Shown here: positions 1-12,536 of the stretch, piece by piece
Position numbering within the stretch: position 1 is the first letter of the stretch
Layout of the letters: each line of letters starts with the position of its first letter
Origin: Echinarachnius parma
Lineage: Eukaryota > Echinodermata > Echinoidea > Clypeasteroida > Echinarachniidae
Assembly: GCA_037951105.1 (NCBI GenBank)
Contig: JBAMJV010003077.1
Coordinates: forward strand, 129,501-193,500
Direction: 5' to 3'
DNA: 64,000 nucleotides
The notes under the pieces: model-generated
The model's input: only the letters and a program-made list of their open reading frames with translations
What the model was told of the DNA's origin: nothing
The model's database searches: none
Program-made: the position numbers and the translations under genes

Positions 1-70
1 CGATCTTTCTTGAGCAAGGAACCTAAGAATTCTCATTGACTTCATTGTTTATTTTCTCTCTTGAAGTTTT

Positions 71-239
71 GGGGCCCAGTTGCAGAAAGAGATACGATCG
101 ATTGTACGTTGCAATTAATTGTAAGTAAGAAAATTTGCGCGTTTCAACCAATCAGATTTGCGCATTTAGTCACATGATCTGCCTTACAATCGATTGTAAC
201 TTTACAATCGATTGTATCTCTTTCCGCAACAAGACCCTG
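71..239. mobile_element. Foldback MITE, GGGCCC-ended family, copy 1
   Basis: A short palindromic element with ends GGGGCCCAGTTGCAGAAAGA and, inverted, TCTTTCCGCAACAAGACCC. The arms carry the nested palindromes CAATCGATTG and CAATTAATTG. The middle holds CAACCAATCAG, a CCAAT-box-like core that recurs in several other copies. Four further copies lie at 1783, 50747, 57644 and 62233. No coding capacity, so this is a non-autonomous element; the superfamily is not assigned. Confidence 0.8.
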
Positions 240-354
240 TTATTTGTTTTCTCCTTCTTCTTACTCCTTTAACGTTGTCATATGTTTCAGATCCAGTAGG
301 TATAACAAATTACATAATTTTTAAGCAACGCCACCATTTCACTTGTTATTTGCA

Positions 355-612
355 ATTATTAATAATAATAATAATATACTCGATTTATATAGCGCCTAAT
401 ATGATTGATTATCATCTCTAAGCGCTTTACAATAACATTATTACCCCCGGTCATAGGATACAATGCAAACCAGCACACATTGTGTGCACCATCTCCACTC
501 CCTGGGGAGCATTCCTTCCAACGGCTCATGGGCATTGAGAAGATCCTTCACATATAGGCTTTCGGGATCTCATGATCGGCAAGCGCGCGCTCTACCAATC
601 TTGCCACACCAC
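355..612 (-). mobile_element. tRNA-derived SINE with ATT tail (reverse strand)
   Basis: On the minus strand this starts with a tRNA-like head (GATTGGTAGAGCGCGCGCTT, an A-box-like stretch) and continues with a body sharing AATGCTCCCCAGGGAGTGGA with other copies. It ends with GCGCTATATAAAT followed by ATT repeats. Related copies are at 15138 (+), 46325 (-), 50325 (+) and 55969 (+). The B box is decayed here. Pol III-type retroposon, inactive by appearance. Confidence 0.8.
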
Positions 613-1782
613 ATCCAATCACCTGAGTATATATAGTGACCATCTCAGGAAATCAATCAAAGTGGTCATCGTAGACAGGTAACCTCTATATAGACAGCTC
701 CTGTTACTTAGTTTTTTCTCTGTATACATGTATATACGGAATTAATCTTTGTGGCCACTAAAAGGGACCACTAAAGACAGGTTGGATCATATATAGAGAG
801 GTGATCGTTGAGACCGGATTGACTGTACGATACCTCAATTTACCTTCACACTCGCAAAAAAAAAAAGAAAAAAAAAAAGAATGAATGAAACAAGTAGACG
901 GTTGACCCAATAATTCACGGTTAGGTTTATCATGTCCAAGAAAAATACGCGCCGGAAATTGTGCGGTCGAAAGTACACTATGAAGGTGATGGCGGTATAC
1001 TATATTATATAGTTTGGCTGTGACTCGTCACAGAAACTTCATATCTGGGGCGTTAACTTTGAGTGAAAGTGCAGGGCAACTTGGAAATTTATGATTCCGT
1101 CTTTGTAATGTTATTTTCGGCTATAACATCGAACGTGAGATAATAAGTCTTTGAACGCTCCATTTTTGGCTTCTAAAAGAATGCCGCTTTTCTGTTTTCA
1201 ATCGAACTGCTTGTTCTCATGTTTACATTTTTATATTAAATAAATATATAATTGTTTGGTGTGTATGCATGTGTATTTATTATGAACGCCACTAAACAAG
1301 TTGTTCTTCGTTATTTGGGTTCTTAAAAAACACAACGGTCTGTACAGTGATATTATTTCCGTTTGAGTACATAATTGTAAACAATGTATAATGCATAGAT
1401 AAAATAAGACTTACTACTGCTTTTTTTATATTATAGAGATAATTATGTATTGATGAATGATGTTGAATATTTATTCTTCATTTAACAATACGGTCTCTTT
1501 AATCGAAACTTTATACATTTAAACGTACAAAAAGACATAATTATACAAATATCATACTATTTTTGGGATCATAATTATCGTCTATATATCTATAGATAGC
1601 CATTTTGCTCTCTATGCAAGCGAACCATGAAAACGAAGGCATAATAATTGTAATGTTAAATAATTCTCTCTTTTTTTAAAGAATGTATAAATTAGACAAA
1701 AAGGACACAAATATTTTGCTTACTCTTTTTGCCTTTTCTTACTCATCTTAAAGTATTCGTTAACTAAAGAACTTTAGATCTT
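613..1782. other. Gene-free AT-rich unique sequence
   Basis: No exon-like reading frame, RNA gene or recognisable repeat was found apart from short A-runs near 855-880. Confidence 0.5.
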
Positions 1783-2069
1783 GGCCCCATAGCAGAAAGA
1801 GATGCCATCGATTTTAAATTTGCAATTAATTGCAAGTCAGATCATGTGACTAAATGGGAAATTATTAAGTACGTAATACATTGTGTGGGTTTGAAATGTA
1901 TCTGAATTAAATAATTATTTAAGCGCAGTATATATATTTATAGTATAGCTGCGCTATATAAATGTTCATAGTGTTATTATTATTATTAAATGGTTGAAAT
2001 GCGGACATTTTCTAACTTGCAATTAATTGTAACTATACAATCGATTGCAATTATTTCTGCAACGGGGCC
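1783..2069. mobile_element. GGGCCC-ended MITE copy 2, split by a SINE tail
   Basis: The left half (ends GGCCCCATAGCAGAAAGAGA) and right half (ends TTTCTGCAACGGGGCC) are separated by about 130 bp. The inserted part ends in GCGCTATATAAATG and TTATTATTATTA, the 3' end of the tRNA-SINE family, so a truncated SINE inserted into the foldback element. Confidence 0.7.
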
Positions 2070-4555
2070 TTTATGTTATTTAAAAAATATTGAGACAATT
2101 TTCTTTAGTCTCACGGTGTTATATTCAATTCCGTTTTCTCTCAGTGACACGTTGCTCAGATTGTATCGTTATTGCAAACTATTTTGTTCACAAACTATTT
2201 TTGTCACTTATAACTAAAATGATTGCCATTTTGTTTTCAAATTCTAGTGTTCAATATTATACAGAGCGGCGGAATAATGTCCAATGTTTATCATAATCGT
2301 TCGTTATCGTTTGCCCTTATTAATTCATAATTGACACACAAGTAGAAAATGCGGGCATTATTTTGCTATTTAAACACTCCTAGTGAATTTTAAAAGGCTG
2401 TTTCATGTCGAAAACTTTGGGAACCTTTTCCGAGTTGTGTCATTTCGAAAAATGATAATATTTGAGGGGAATAAAGGCAAAGACTAGCAAAAGGCCCTGA
2501 AGTGTGCAGCCATAGCCAGACAGCTAGTCGTCGGCGGATTTAGACGCCCGGAGCTACGGCGTACGAGACGTGTATCACACCGCTCGTCATGCTCGTGGGA
2601 GAAAAACATCGTGCACAGAACACGGCCCGACAGACCTACTTCTAATAAGCATACCGATAATTACTCAAATTTCGATTTGAAAGTTTAAGAAAGTTTAAGT
2701 AATGATTTCCTTTTCTTTTGATCGATTTTGATTTGTAAGAAGAAATCAATAACTATAATTATACGTAGCTTATTATTACAAGTATATACTCATGTAGTTT
2801 GTGATTATTTTTATATGTATTTTTTATAATACGATTTAAACAAAAATGGGTCACTGAAATTAACGAATAAAACAAGTAAGCAAAATTTATTATATTATTT
2901 ATTACAAAAAATAAGTAACTGAGACAGCATCATATCATTCATTAAATATTTCAATACAGAATATATCAATGAGGTGATGATAATGCATGGAAAATCGATC
3001 ATTTTTATTGTGACATAATATTGCATTTGCATGTGAAATGAAGAAAAAAAGAAGAATAATGAACTATAGACTTGTATGTTATATTTCCATTTAATCATGT
3101 TACATACAACTTTATTTTATACCACCATTATATAACCTAAAGTAAATAATGAAATATGTATTATAGAAATATTTTTGTTTTAATAGGCATCGGTGCGACT
3201 CGAACATTGGTATGATTCCTATAATAACCATGCAAGCTGAGAAATGTCGTGATTTTATTTCTCTCAAATTAAATTGTTGAGCAAAGAAAGTATAGGGCTT
3301 CGCTTGGTATCGACCCCGAAACATTCGGATTGCGTGCTGTAACAGTCAAGCCACACATTATTGTATACCTTTGTTTACGTGGTGAAGACAGTATGGTCTA
3401 TGTTTCCAGAACACTTTTCAAGTTCTATACGCTTGACACAAACCAAATGATATGCAGGAAATTCACATAATAATTTGAGATATAGGACAAAATATGCATA
3501 TGAATAGCGAATGAATACGTGGTTGAACAAATTGTATAACCAAACTTTTTTTGGAACCAGCACCCAAAAAAAAAAAATGTAAATTTATAAATTTGCGAGA
3601 AGTTGGTGTTGAAGTGCGCTCATTTAATTGAACGCCGAAATAACAGTATCCCTTCACATTAAAATTTTCACAGAACAAAATCACTCACGAAATAACACCG
3701 AACCAGTTCTCAAAATATCTTTTTAATTGATAAACTCGAGACTTGGTATGTCATGTATGTGGATCCTATTCAGCGAAATTTCATACTACAATAACTTTTG
3801 ATATATCAAATGCAAAAAAATACAAATAAAATAATGAATTATACAGACGCTCTGCAAATCATTACTCCCTCACCCACTTTAGTTTCCGACAACCCTGTTT
3901 CTATAGTCGTAATAATATATATTTCTCTCTCTCCTTCTTCAATTTCTTTTGCCAAGAAAATATTCGTTCCGTCTTTAACTTTTTAGGGGGTAATTCAAAA
4001 CGCAATCAAAATACGGTGTGCGAAAACAAACTATCGATATTACAGGGGTCGGAGGAAAGGGCGTGTGAGTGAGCGCGCTCGCTCGCGGGTATTCGCGGCG
4101 GCCCGACCCGTAAACTGCCGTAAATATACACAGCCGCAATTCCACAGACCCCGACTAAAAAGGCCCGAGGGCTAAATTGAACCAGAATACACAATCATAT
4201 TCGTATGAAAATGAATTCGAAGGAGAAGAAGAAGAAAAAAACTCTTCTATATAGCGTTAGCAATGGAATGCCTCCTGGAATTTGAAGATGTTAAGGGTGA
4301 GGTATCCAAGACGTGCCGAAAAAATAATATGAGAAAACTTATTGATGCGGTTTGACTTGGTTGGAGTAAAATGTTATTGTTGTAACTACATTAACCCAAA
4401 CAGATCCAATCGCTGAAGAACTACATCGAATTTCTACACACTTAATTAAACGTCTATAACAATGCTAGAAATTAAATATTCGTTGTTTTTTCCTGGTGGC
4501 GCGATCGTGCAGGTAAAATCATAACTTGTTTACTTTGTTGATGGTGTTTTGTTGG

Positions 4556-4596
<41 letters not shown>

Positions 4597-5176
4597 GTGT
4601 AGTATTTGGATGGGCAAGTACCATTTGAAAAATAAAACAATAAGCGAAATGTAAGTTGCCCAAACCCCAGTTTTGGTTGCCCCGGGGCAGTGGACCGATG
4701 CAAATTCGAGTCACGCCTTTTGCAGTGAAGGGACTAATGCCATAACTGTATAACAAGAACAAGGCGTGTAATACATGTATATATGTTCATATTTATGTCG
4801 TAAGGTGATGCATAAGGGTATTGGAAATGAAAGTGCATGGACGGACAAAATAATACCGTATGAAGATAATTATACCAAAACAAAATTTGAAAAGCAAACA
4901 AACAGACAAACAAACGCAGATATAGGACATCTAAAAGAAGAAAATTTGACAAAAACACTATGTATGGGAATAACGTTACGATGAACGCACAAACAATCAA
5001 CAAAATAATAGCATCATAATTATAGTTTCATGATAAGGGAAGATTGATTTTTACTCAAAATGAATCATCACTTTCTTTGCTTTTCGTGTAAGCTCTCCGA
5101 ATAACATATGACTTGACATTTCGACACGACTTTTTATCATGGTTATTGAAACGGGCCCATTTAAACCTAACATAAT
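2070..5176. other. Gene-free stretch with two GC-rich islets and a (GTT)n tract
   Basis: No gene seen. Two short GC- and CpG-rich islets stand out from the AT-rich background, at about 2500-2645 and 4040-4165; neither holds a convincing coding exon. A GTT microsatellite lies at about 4555-4595. The islets could be regulatory or untranslated sequence of a neighbouring gene, which is a guess. Confidence 0.45.
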
Positions 5177-5251
5177 ATATGAATGAAAAAGAGCAAATAA
5201 AATGGGATTCCACCGGGAAATCCCATTTTCTTTGCTCGTTTTCATTCATAT
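5177..5251. repeat. 75-nt near-perfect hairpin
   Basis: Two 34-nt arms (5177-5210 and 5218-5251) are reverse complements at about 31 positions, with a 7-nt loop CACCGGG. The arm sequence CCATTTTCTTTGCTC resembles SINE-associated sequence near 43080, so it may be two inverted SINE fragments and not an RNA gene. Confidence 0.75.
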
Positions 5252-7304
5252 GTTGTTCTGGTCAGTTTATCTATATGTCTGAACAAACATTATAATGAAC
5301 TACAAACAAAATTGTCCAACAATTAGTTATAGAAAATGAGCAAATTCTTTGCTAATTATCAAATGTGAAAACAAAAATCAACAACTTATGAAGAGATTGA
5401 ATAATACAAATTCCTTGCCTTTCTTAATGCCTACACAACATCTCTGCTTAATGAATAATGATTTTCCATTTTATTCAAACTTTTGCTCTGCGGGCTTCCC
5501 ATATTTCCGATTTAATTGATTGTACTATTTATATATACAAATACTACTCCATCATCTACGTAATTATATCATATTTTATTCAATTTGCATTTGAATATGT
5601 TTGTAATGTGATGTTGTTGTTTTATATATTGGAAATAAAATTAAAATTGAAATTGAAATTTTCCAAAGTTAATATTCACCAGAGAAAGTCCAAATATTTC
5701 CCTGCCTGTTATAGATAAAAAGCAATCTCAGCTCATTAAAAATGGACTAAAATCGCCAAAATAATAATTTCATTTTACAATATTTCCCCCACTGAATTGT
5801 AAATGAAAACATCGCTGCTCATTAGAGTGTAATTTAAACCACGTGTCCAGATTAAAAATCGGACGACAGATTAGAAGGTCATTGGAGTCTAGACTGTCTT
5901 GACCACGAGTGACCGTTAAAGGACAGTCCGGTTATGAAAAGGAGGACGCTTCATAATTAAAAAAAATAATAAAACGACATCAAGATTGGAGAGAATATGA
6001 GTTGAAATCAATTAAATTTGATTAATTTTGAAGTGTTTGAATTGAGAAAATGATTAACGTATTTATGAGGGTTATCACAATGGATAATTATAGTTTTACT
6101 GTCCAGTCACATTTAAAAAGTATTCTATAATTATAGTTATATACTGACCTAATCATTGTTTGTATATAATAATTATAATTGTTATTATTAATGTTATTAT
6201 AATGATGATTAGTATTTGTAGTAAAAGTAGTAAAGTAGTAGCATTTTTTTTATAATTCAATTCTGAAACCGTAACTCATTGTATCCCTTTAACATAAAAC
6301 AGAATTGATAATCAATGAAAAGTTGAGCAAAACCGGCCGGAGAAATAGAGGACAGTTTGACCGTTGTGAACATTTGACCATTTGACCGTTTGACCGAAAT
6401 TATATTTTTCCTCAGCCATCTTGCCGCCAATATCTGGAATTGAATGACTGTGATGTCATAATTAGCAACGCCTTTATTATTTTTTATTTTCCTGTCGTCG
6501 GGATTATATCACTTTTGTTTATTTTATTTGTGTGAATTGTTAACCATTACGGGGCTTTTCACACAACAACCTTTGTTCCAAGACTGGCTACTCCAGATTT
6601 GCGTAGACTGAATTGGAATATGAAATATACAATTTATCGTGCATTAATTTCAATCTTCAATATATTTATTATTCCATCTATTATGATGTATTTCTTCTTC
6701 TATGTTTTTTTTAAAAAGAAAACAATGAACTATACTATTTACTGCATTGTATGTGTAAGAAATTATTATCGCGATTTATTGTTTATTATTTTGATTGACA
6801 ATCTTGAAACAATACATGATAAAAAGCGCCTTGAGTAAATCTTTAGTGAAGTGCGCTAGAAAAGTATTTATATTATATGAGTATTTAAACAAACTTAAAC
6901 CTGGCTAAAAACGTAATATACAAAATTATCACTAAACACGAGCGCAAATGTTTTTGATTTTATGTTTAATCAGTTACGTTTTCAGAACAAAACAAAATGA
7001 TATGGACAAACACTGCATGCCTGACATAAGTATACGACAAAACATTACACATCAGTTACGCGATGTGTACAAATCTTTGAAGCCCAACATGCTGAGAATA
7101 GATATTCATATATTTCTTGTCTTTTCTAGTCAATATATATTATTTGATCTAAAATAAATATCAACAATATTTTTTCTATAAATTAAATACTGCGCAAAAA
7201 AAATAAGCCCCCTCGAATTAGAAATATAATTTACCCATAACACTGAAGATAAATTAGAACGTTGAATAGGTTACTAAAAAGGAGCACCGTCGTAATAAGA
7301 GCGT
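5252..7304. other. Gene-free AT-rich stretch with a motif-dense segment
   Basis: No gene seen. The part between about 5840 and 6600 has less simple repeat and many TAATTA-type sites. It also has a CRE-like TGATGTCA near 6450 and a CCATCTTG plus CCAAT pair near 6416-6428. It reads more like regulatory than coding DNA. Confidence 0.35.
6356..6395. promoter_or_regulatory. Array of four TTTGACC half-sites
   Basis: TTTGACC occurs at 6356, 6373, 6381 and 6389; the last three are phased exactly 8 bp apart. Read on the minus strand this is GGTCAA with 2-bp spacing, similar to nuclear-receptor direct repeats. Function is inferred from the motif only. Confidence 0.3.
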
Positions 7305-7500
7305 CTAGGTAGCTAGTGGTCAGAGCACCGGGCTAGCAATCCGGAGGTCGCGGGTTCGATTACCGTGGGAGCATATTTTGTCTTTGCTCTGTTTGATCTT
7401 AGACAATGTGAGACCAATTTGATATCGTACCTTTTGCCAATATGAATTCGAGACACCTATCGTGTGCACCATCTCAACTCCCTATAGGGAGCATATACTA
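7305..7500. mobile_element. tRNA-like SINE head plus inverted SINE-body fragment
   Basis: 7305-7372 looks like a tRNA: an A-box-like TAGCTAGTGGTCAGAGC, a 5-bp anticodon stem CCGGG/TCCGG with loop CTAGCAA (AGC at the anticodon position), and a B box GGTTCGATTAC. The acceptor arms do not pair, so I do not call a functional tRNA. A similar head is at about 43014-43075. The following 7445-7500 part matches the SINE body on the minus strand. Confidence 0.55.
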
Positions 7501-8637
7501 GCATAATACGATGTAATATCGAAATAATAACAATATCGTATCTCATTGTTTGATCATTGATGTTTCCACCGTATATATCTTGTTTTAAAAATAGCGATTT
7601 TGGAAATATGGGAGTATGTTGATTACTTGTCCATCAATCGACATCGTCTACGTCTTCTAAATATATATACAAAGAATGTTAACATGCACTCTTGTTATGA
7701 CGTCACTGTGCCAATTATTAACATGTTGAACCCAAAACGTTTTTTTTTTAAATGTGTTTTTGTGGTTGTTCTCTTTTAACTTCAAATGTCAACATTTGAA
7801 AATACATGCCTAACATGATTTTGTGAGGAGTTTTCCTTATGCAGGCAAATATCGTATGCCAGACGGGTTTTAACCGGTCAGCCAGTTTCTCATTAATGGA
7901 ACAGCGGACTAACAAGGCTCACATACTTGATTTATATAACTGGATGCGGTATTGTCATGTCAAGTTGCAGCAAGCAGTGGCCATCTTTGGCTTCAAGCGT
8001 ACACATATCCCAGACAGAACCGGTAATGCTCATAATTATACCAAGGAGTTACTATCGATAGTAACTCCTTGATTATACAAACAAGCATAGAGAAAGATGC
8101 TAAGTTACAACTTGGTCGTAATAAGTCCTCAAAAGAAACAGAGCCTCGAAATGCGTGAAGAGGGCAAACATTATCCGGTGATTAATATCGGTGATAGTCG
8201 ACTGTTTTTCCGCGGCATGTTTCAGCGCGGCCCTGAACCACTCACATTTCGGGCCCCATTTCCTCGGCCCGATGACATTTGACATGCGGCCCGGCAGGGT
8301 GCAGAATATTATTCTAATTAACTACAACTTCCGTCCTCATAATGAACTGAAAGATTGAAAGTAAAGTGCAAAGAGTTGAGGCGAAGATGCATGAGAAAAG
8401 AAACGAGAGTTTACGATTATATCGACGGACATTAAAGACTTAGTTTGCATGTGACAGATTATATAATGAGGAAAAAACGAGCAAATATGACACAGATACA
8501 ATATAGACGAAGACGGTTATTACATCAACATAGATAAGTGAATTGTTAGCTTATAACATTATGACAGGCATCTACAAGAAAGATCGACTATATTTTAGAC
8601 ACACAATCAAGCTGCATAGTAAAACCAAACGCGCATT
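7501..8637. other. Gene-free stretch with a 28-bp perfect palindrome
   Basis: Reading frames at 7839-8072 and 8097-8282 are open but match no family I recognise and have no splice context. 8043-8070 is a perfect 28-bp palindrome centred on ATCGAT. A GC-rich islet lies at about 8205-8310. Confidence 0.4.
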
Positions 8638-8970
8638 GGTGTATTGGTACGGTCTGATATGTCCACAAAGTAATGTGTGGAAATTTCACGTTAATTGGAT
8701 GTTTTTTGGCTGAGATATGAGCAAAAATGCAAAGTGATTATTCACTAACTCATTGTACTTATATACTTTGTACACGGCATGAAATTATCCCGTAGACAAT
8801 TTCATATCTGAACACTTCAATCGTAAATATCTTTTGAACGAAATGGAAATTTGAAACACCGAAACCGGTCCCGTGCTTTTATTGTTAATATGAATATGAT
8901 ACGGTATAAGAGAACCACTGTAATTCCAAGTAAGTTTTGAGGATTTGGACAATGTTACTAAGTCCCTTTA
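8638..8970 (-). mobile_element. AAAGGGA-ended MITE (family X), copy 1
   Basis: Matches the complete copies at 25286 and 63255 in reverse: blocks ATGTCCAC, GCAAAAATGCAAAGTGA, CTTTGTACACGG, TCAATCGTAAATATCTTT and GGATTTGGACAATGTTACT, then CCCTTTAAA. The outer end is eroded. Directly followed by a second copy sharing the TTTAAA junction. Confidence 0.75.
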
Positions 8971-9348
8971 AAGGGATCTAGTAACTTTGCAAAAAGTGAT
9001 GAGTGGTTGATACAATATATATTATTTTATCTTTAATAAATGTTTACTAGGTGTTGTGTGAAAATTTCATGTTAAATGGACTTTATATGGCCGAGTAATG
9101 AGCACAAATGCAAAGTGACATTCACCAACTCATTGCACTCACTTTGTACACGGTTCTGACGATCCGTTGGATAATTTGACATCTGAACACTTCAATCGTA
9201 AATATCTTTTTAACGAAAGGGAAATTTGAAAAACCGAAACCTGTCCCATGCTTTTTGTTGTTGGTAAGCATACAACAAGGTATGAGGAAACCGCTAGAAT
9301 TTCAATTCGATTTTGAGGATTTGGACAATGTTACTAAGTCCCTTTAAG
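8967..9348 (-). mobile_element. Family X MITE, copy 2
   Basis: Runs from TTTAAAGGGATCTAGTAAC to GTTACTAAGTCCCTTTAA with inverted ends. It is in the same orientation as copy 1, so the two form a head-to-tail pair of diverged copies. Confidence 0.8.
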
Positions 9349-9885
9349 GGATACCAGTGCAGTTTTGGTCAAACATAATTTTACTAACTAAAACTCGTTA
9401 TCATTAAAAACTAACAGTTATAATGCAATGATGTTTATGGTTGTTAGACATAATCATAATGGTTACGTTACGGGGCTGTTTTCATTTTTTTTAAACAGCC
9501 ATTAACACAAGACGTAGACACCTAACAATAACAACCATTTTGTTGATCAAATATGTGAATGTGATGTTTGATTAAAATCATTATTCAATAGCGAGATCAT
9601 CAAAAAGAATTTTAAAGCCACTATGGTATTTTTGTTAAATGTGTAGGATTTATGCATAATTATTTTCTTAAATTATGAAATAAATGTTAGGCTCCATAAC
9701 AACATCTATTCCAATCAGATGTATTTATGAATATTTCAGTTGTTTGATCAAACAAAATTTAATCTGTCTTTGAAATTGTGTGGTTTTACAAAATGTTTCA
9801 CTTATTTTTTCGTTACCTCACAAAAACATTATTCCTTGCAAGCGCCCCTCTAAAGAAAAACTGTATACTACTAGCGCTGGGTATA
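9343..9885 (-). mobile_element. Family Y MITE, diverged copy 1
   Basis: Shares with the copies at 20671, 52142 and 54269 the blocks CAGTTTTGGT, ATAATTTTACTAA, CTCGTTATCATT, TATTCAATAGCGAGATCAT, TTACCTCACAAAAA and GCGCCCCTCT. It abuts family X copy 2 at a shared TTTAAGGG. No coding capacity. Confidence 0.6.
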
Positions 9886-9959
9886 GCATTATTATCATCC
9901 TTAATGGTTACCAGGTACAATTTAAACCTGTTAAAATTATCTTGTGCACTATATCAAGT

Positions 9960-10170
9960 TATCAACTCCCTGATGAGCATACTAGCTAGCATTATAATAT
10001 TGAAATAATAAAAAATACTGAAAATGGTATTAGTTTGAATTCGAGACACCTATCGCGTGCACCATCTCAACTCCCTGGGGAGCATATTAGCATAATACGA
10101 TGTAATATTGAAATAATAAAGAATACTGGAAATGATAATAGGTTGAACCCGAGACGCCTATCGCGTGAAT
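9960..10170 (-). mobile_element. Tandem fragments of SINE body
   Basis: CATCTCAACTCCCTGGGGAG, the SINE body in reverse, plus a following block TAGCATAATACGATGTAATA are present in two to three diverged copies here and once more at 7460-7520. Confidence 0.5.
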
Positions 10171-10399
10171 CTCACGGCCCTAATCTACGTCACCAAGCCG
10201 CCCTGACCTTCAACAAATTAAATTACGTGTGGCATCATGGGTAGAAAATGAGATGAAATAACACACTGGGGTCCGTGAAAGACCATGCAAGATCCACCAT
10301 CATAACCACGTTAACCCGACCCATATCAAGTAAAGGGAAAACCTATAGGTGTCCGCACACAAAGTGCTCCTATATTGGAGTGGAAGGGTTTAGCGGTAG

Positions 10400-11720
10400 C
10401 TTGCTATAGATTAAAGCTTACTTCAGAATTTCTATGGAACGCCGCGGGTGGAACAAAGAGCAATATAGTTAACCCGTCACGTGCCGGGTGTGTTGACGCT
10501 CCGTCGACATTAGCGCCGAAAGGGCTCAGCGGAAAGAAGCATTGAACAGACAGGATAAGATGCGTGCTTGCGTGTCACCTGGAATTAGCGCGCAACAGCG
10601 CTCGACGCGCAAAGTTTTCCCCCAAAGACTGTTCAAAAGTAGTTTAGAAGAATGATGAGGGTCCTGGGGGGTCCCGCGGAATAAACGAGCGCAAACAATT
10701 GCTAAATCAAATCACCCCGGAGGTTGCGAGATAAACTTGACAATGTAATATATACCTGCCCCGTAAGAGCTCCCTTTTCGTCTATTATTATCATCATGCC
10801 CTGCACTTTTATTTTCTCCCCGACTCCTCTGCACTTTTATTTTCCTTCCAATTTAAATTCGGCTTCGCGCTTTGCGGGCCGCTGATTCTATCGCCATCTG
10901 TCGCGAGCGCGTAAACCTTTGGTGACATTGAAACTGAAGGTTGGATCGCTTGATTACATGAGACAGGTAGAGGACCAAGACTTGGTTAGATGATATTATT
11001 AAGTCCCTAACATCAGTGTACATCCAAGATTTAAATTGAAATTATAATAAGGAAATTAAGGCGAAGAATGTTTGTATAGTTACCGTTACCTGGGCCTGGC
11101 CCCGTTTTGACAGCCGTGGAGCCTTATCTTGAATTCATGGCGTCACCTGTCATTGCGCGTATTGCGTATTCCAATGGAAAGCCGAATGCACAATTTGGTT
11201 GTCCGCAAAACTTTGATCGTGGACATTTTTATGCTGCTTAATATACAATAGAAAAACTTTAAAAAAGTAGTCGTAAATGTATATTCCGAGAGATGTGAAA
11301 TATAACCTGGCAGTGTGGACTGTAAGAAGGCAGAATGTTAAACTGGGAACGCAATGCGTGCTCGGGCCGCTATTTAACGTTATTTTTCGTCTTGCATTTT
11401 CGCTGCGTGTACCAGTTTTAATGAAATGTTTTTGCCGTCGCGTCGCAGCTAGTCGCAGCGTGCGAGGCGATGCCTAGCGGAGAGAGCCCGACTGCGCACG
11501 GGCCAGGCTCCCGGCGTCGGGGCTCTAATTGCTGGCGATCGCGCGGCGGTGAGCCCGGCTTGCCGGTCGCGGGACATCTCACCTAGCGCCGCGGCTCCTG
11601 GCGCGATTTCGGCGATTTTCCGCTGCGTAATGGCGAAACGGTAGACGAGACCCTACCGCGCTTCTCAAGGAAACTTTCCCCATTCCCTTCGACTACGAAA
11701 GAACTTTTCTCCATCGTTCA
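10400..11720. other. CpG- and GC-rich island in AT-rich surroundings
   Basis: Two GC-rich parts (about 10440-10720 and 11400-11660) are rich in CpG and in GCGC/CGCG and free of the repeat families seen elsewhere. No family was recognised in any frame. The 66-codon frame at 11277-11477 shows no known domain. Candidate explanations are a promoter or untranslated exon of an unseen gene, or a conserved regulatory element. Confidence 0.4.
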
Positions 11721-12192
11721 CTCTTCATCCTTCTCTCTTCACTCCATCCTGTGCTCTTTAGAGAGGCAATTAGGCAGGAAGACTAATTTTGGGAAACGGC
11801 AGAGCCTTCAAGAAAAACATTATTTTCTCTGCTCCAGAACCGAAAGCATGACTGTCCGTTAATTGAAGCTATACCGCTGTGACGATGACAGTGAAATATA
11901 GACATGATGAGCAAATTAGACGAAATCTCCTGTCTGTATAATTCATTTCCATCTCTTGTCATAATCATTTTTTTTTCGTTTACGAGGATGCATGTCTTGA
12001 TTGAAATGAGACGATTTTAATGGAGCATATACAATTATTTTAACTGGCGAAAAAAATACTTATCCGAATGCCAAGAAAATGACACACCCTCCTTCCACCT
12101 ATTTTAAAGTTAAAATAAAGGAAATATAAAATAATAAAAAGGAATAGCAAAGGTTTATCATATATACTTTTATCGACCGAGTAGTACACATA

Positions 12193-12330
12193 AATGTTGT
12201 TGTTCTTGTTGTTGTTGTTGTTATTGTTGTTATTATTGTTGTTGTTGCTGATGTTGTTATTGTTGTTGTTGTTGTTGCTGATGTTGTTATTGTTGTTGTT
12301 TTTGACGTTGTTGTCGTTGTTGTTGATGTT
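12193..12330. repeat. (GTT)n microsatellite
   Basis: Interrupted TTG/GTT trinucleotide tract with occasional GCTGATGTT interruptions. The reading frame across it on the minus strand is a repeat artefact. Confidence 0.9.
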
Positions 12331-12536
12331 AGTCGTTCATGCGAATTGAATATGAGTACATGATTTGTATTAATGCCATAACAACAAAATATTATTTTCA
12401 AAGCCCTCTCAATATTCTATATTCGTATAAAATGAAGCGGTGATCATTCATATATCCAAATGTATCTTTTCGGAGCTACCTGTCCATATAAAAAAAAAAA
12501 TAATAATATATAGAGAGAAATATAATTATGACTCTA

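Noticed and set aside
7305..7372. tRNA-Ala(AGC)-like sequence
   Set aside because: Has A and B boxes and an anticodon stem, but the acceptor arms do not pair and a similar degenerate head occurs at 43014, so a SINE head.
7839..8282. Two adjacent plus-strand frames (77 and 61 codons)
   Set aside because: No domain recognised, no flanking splice sites in phase; separated by a perfect palindrome.
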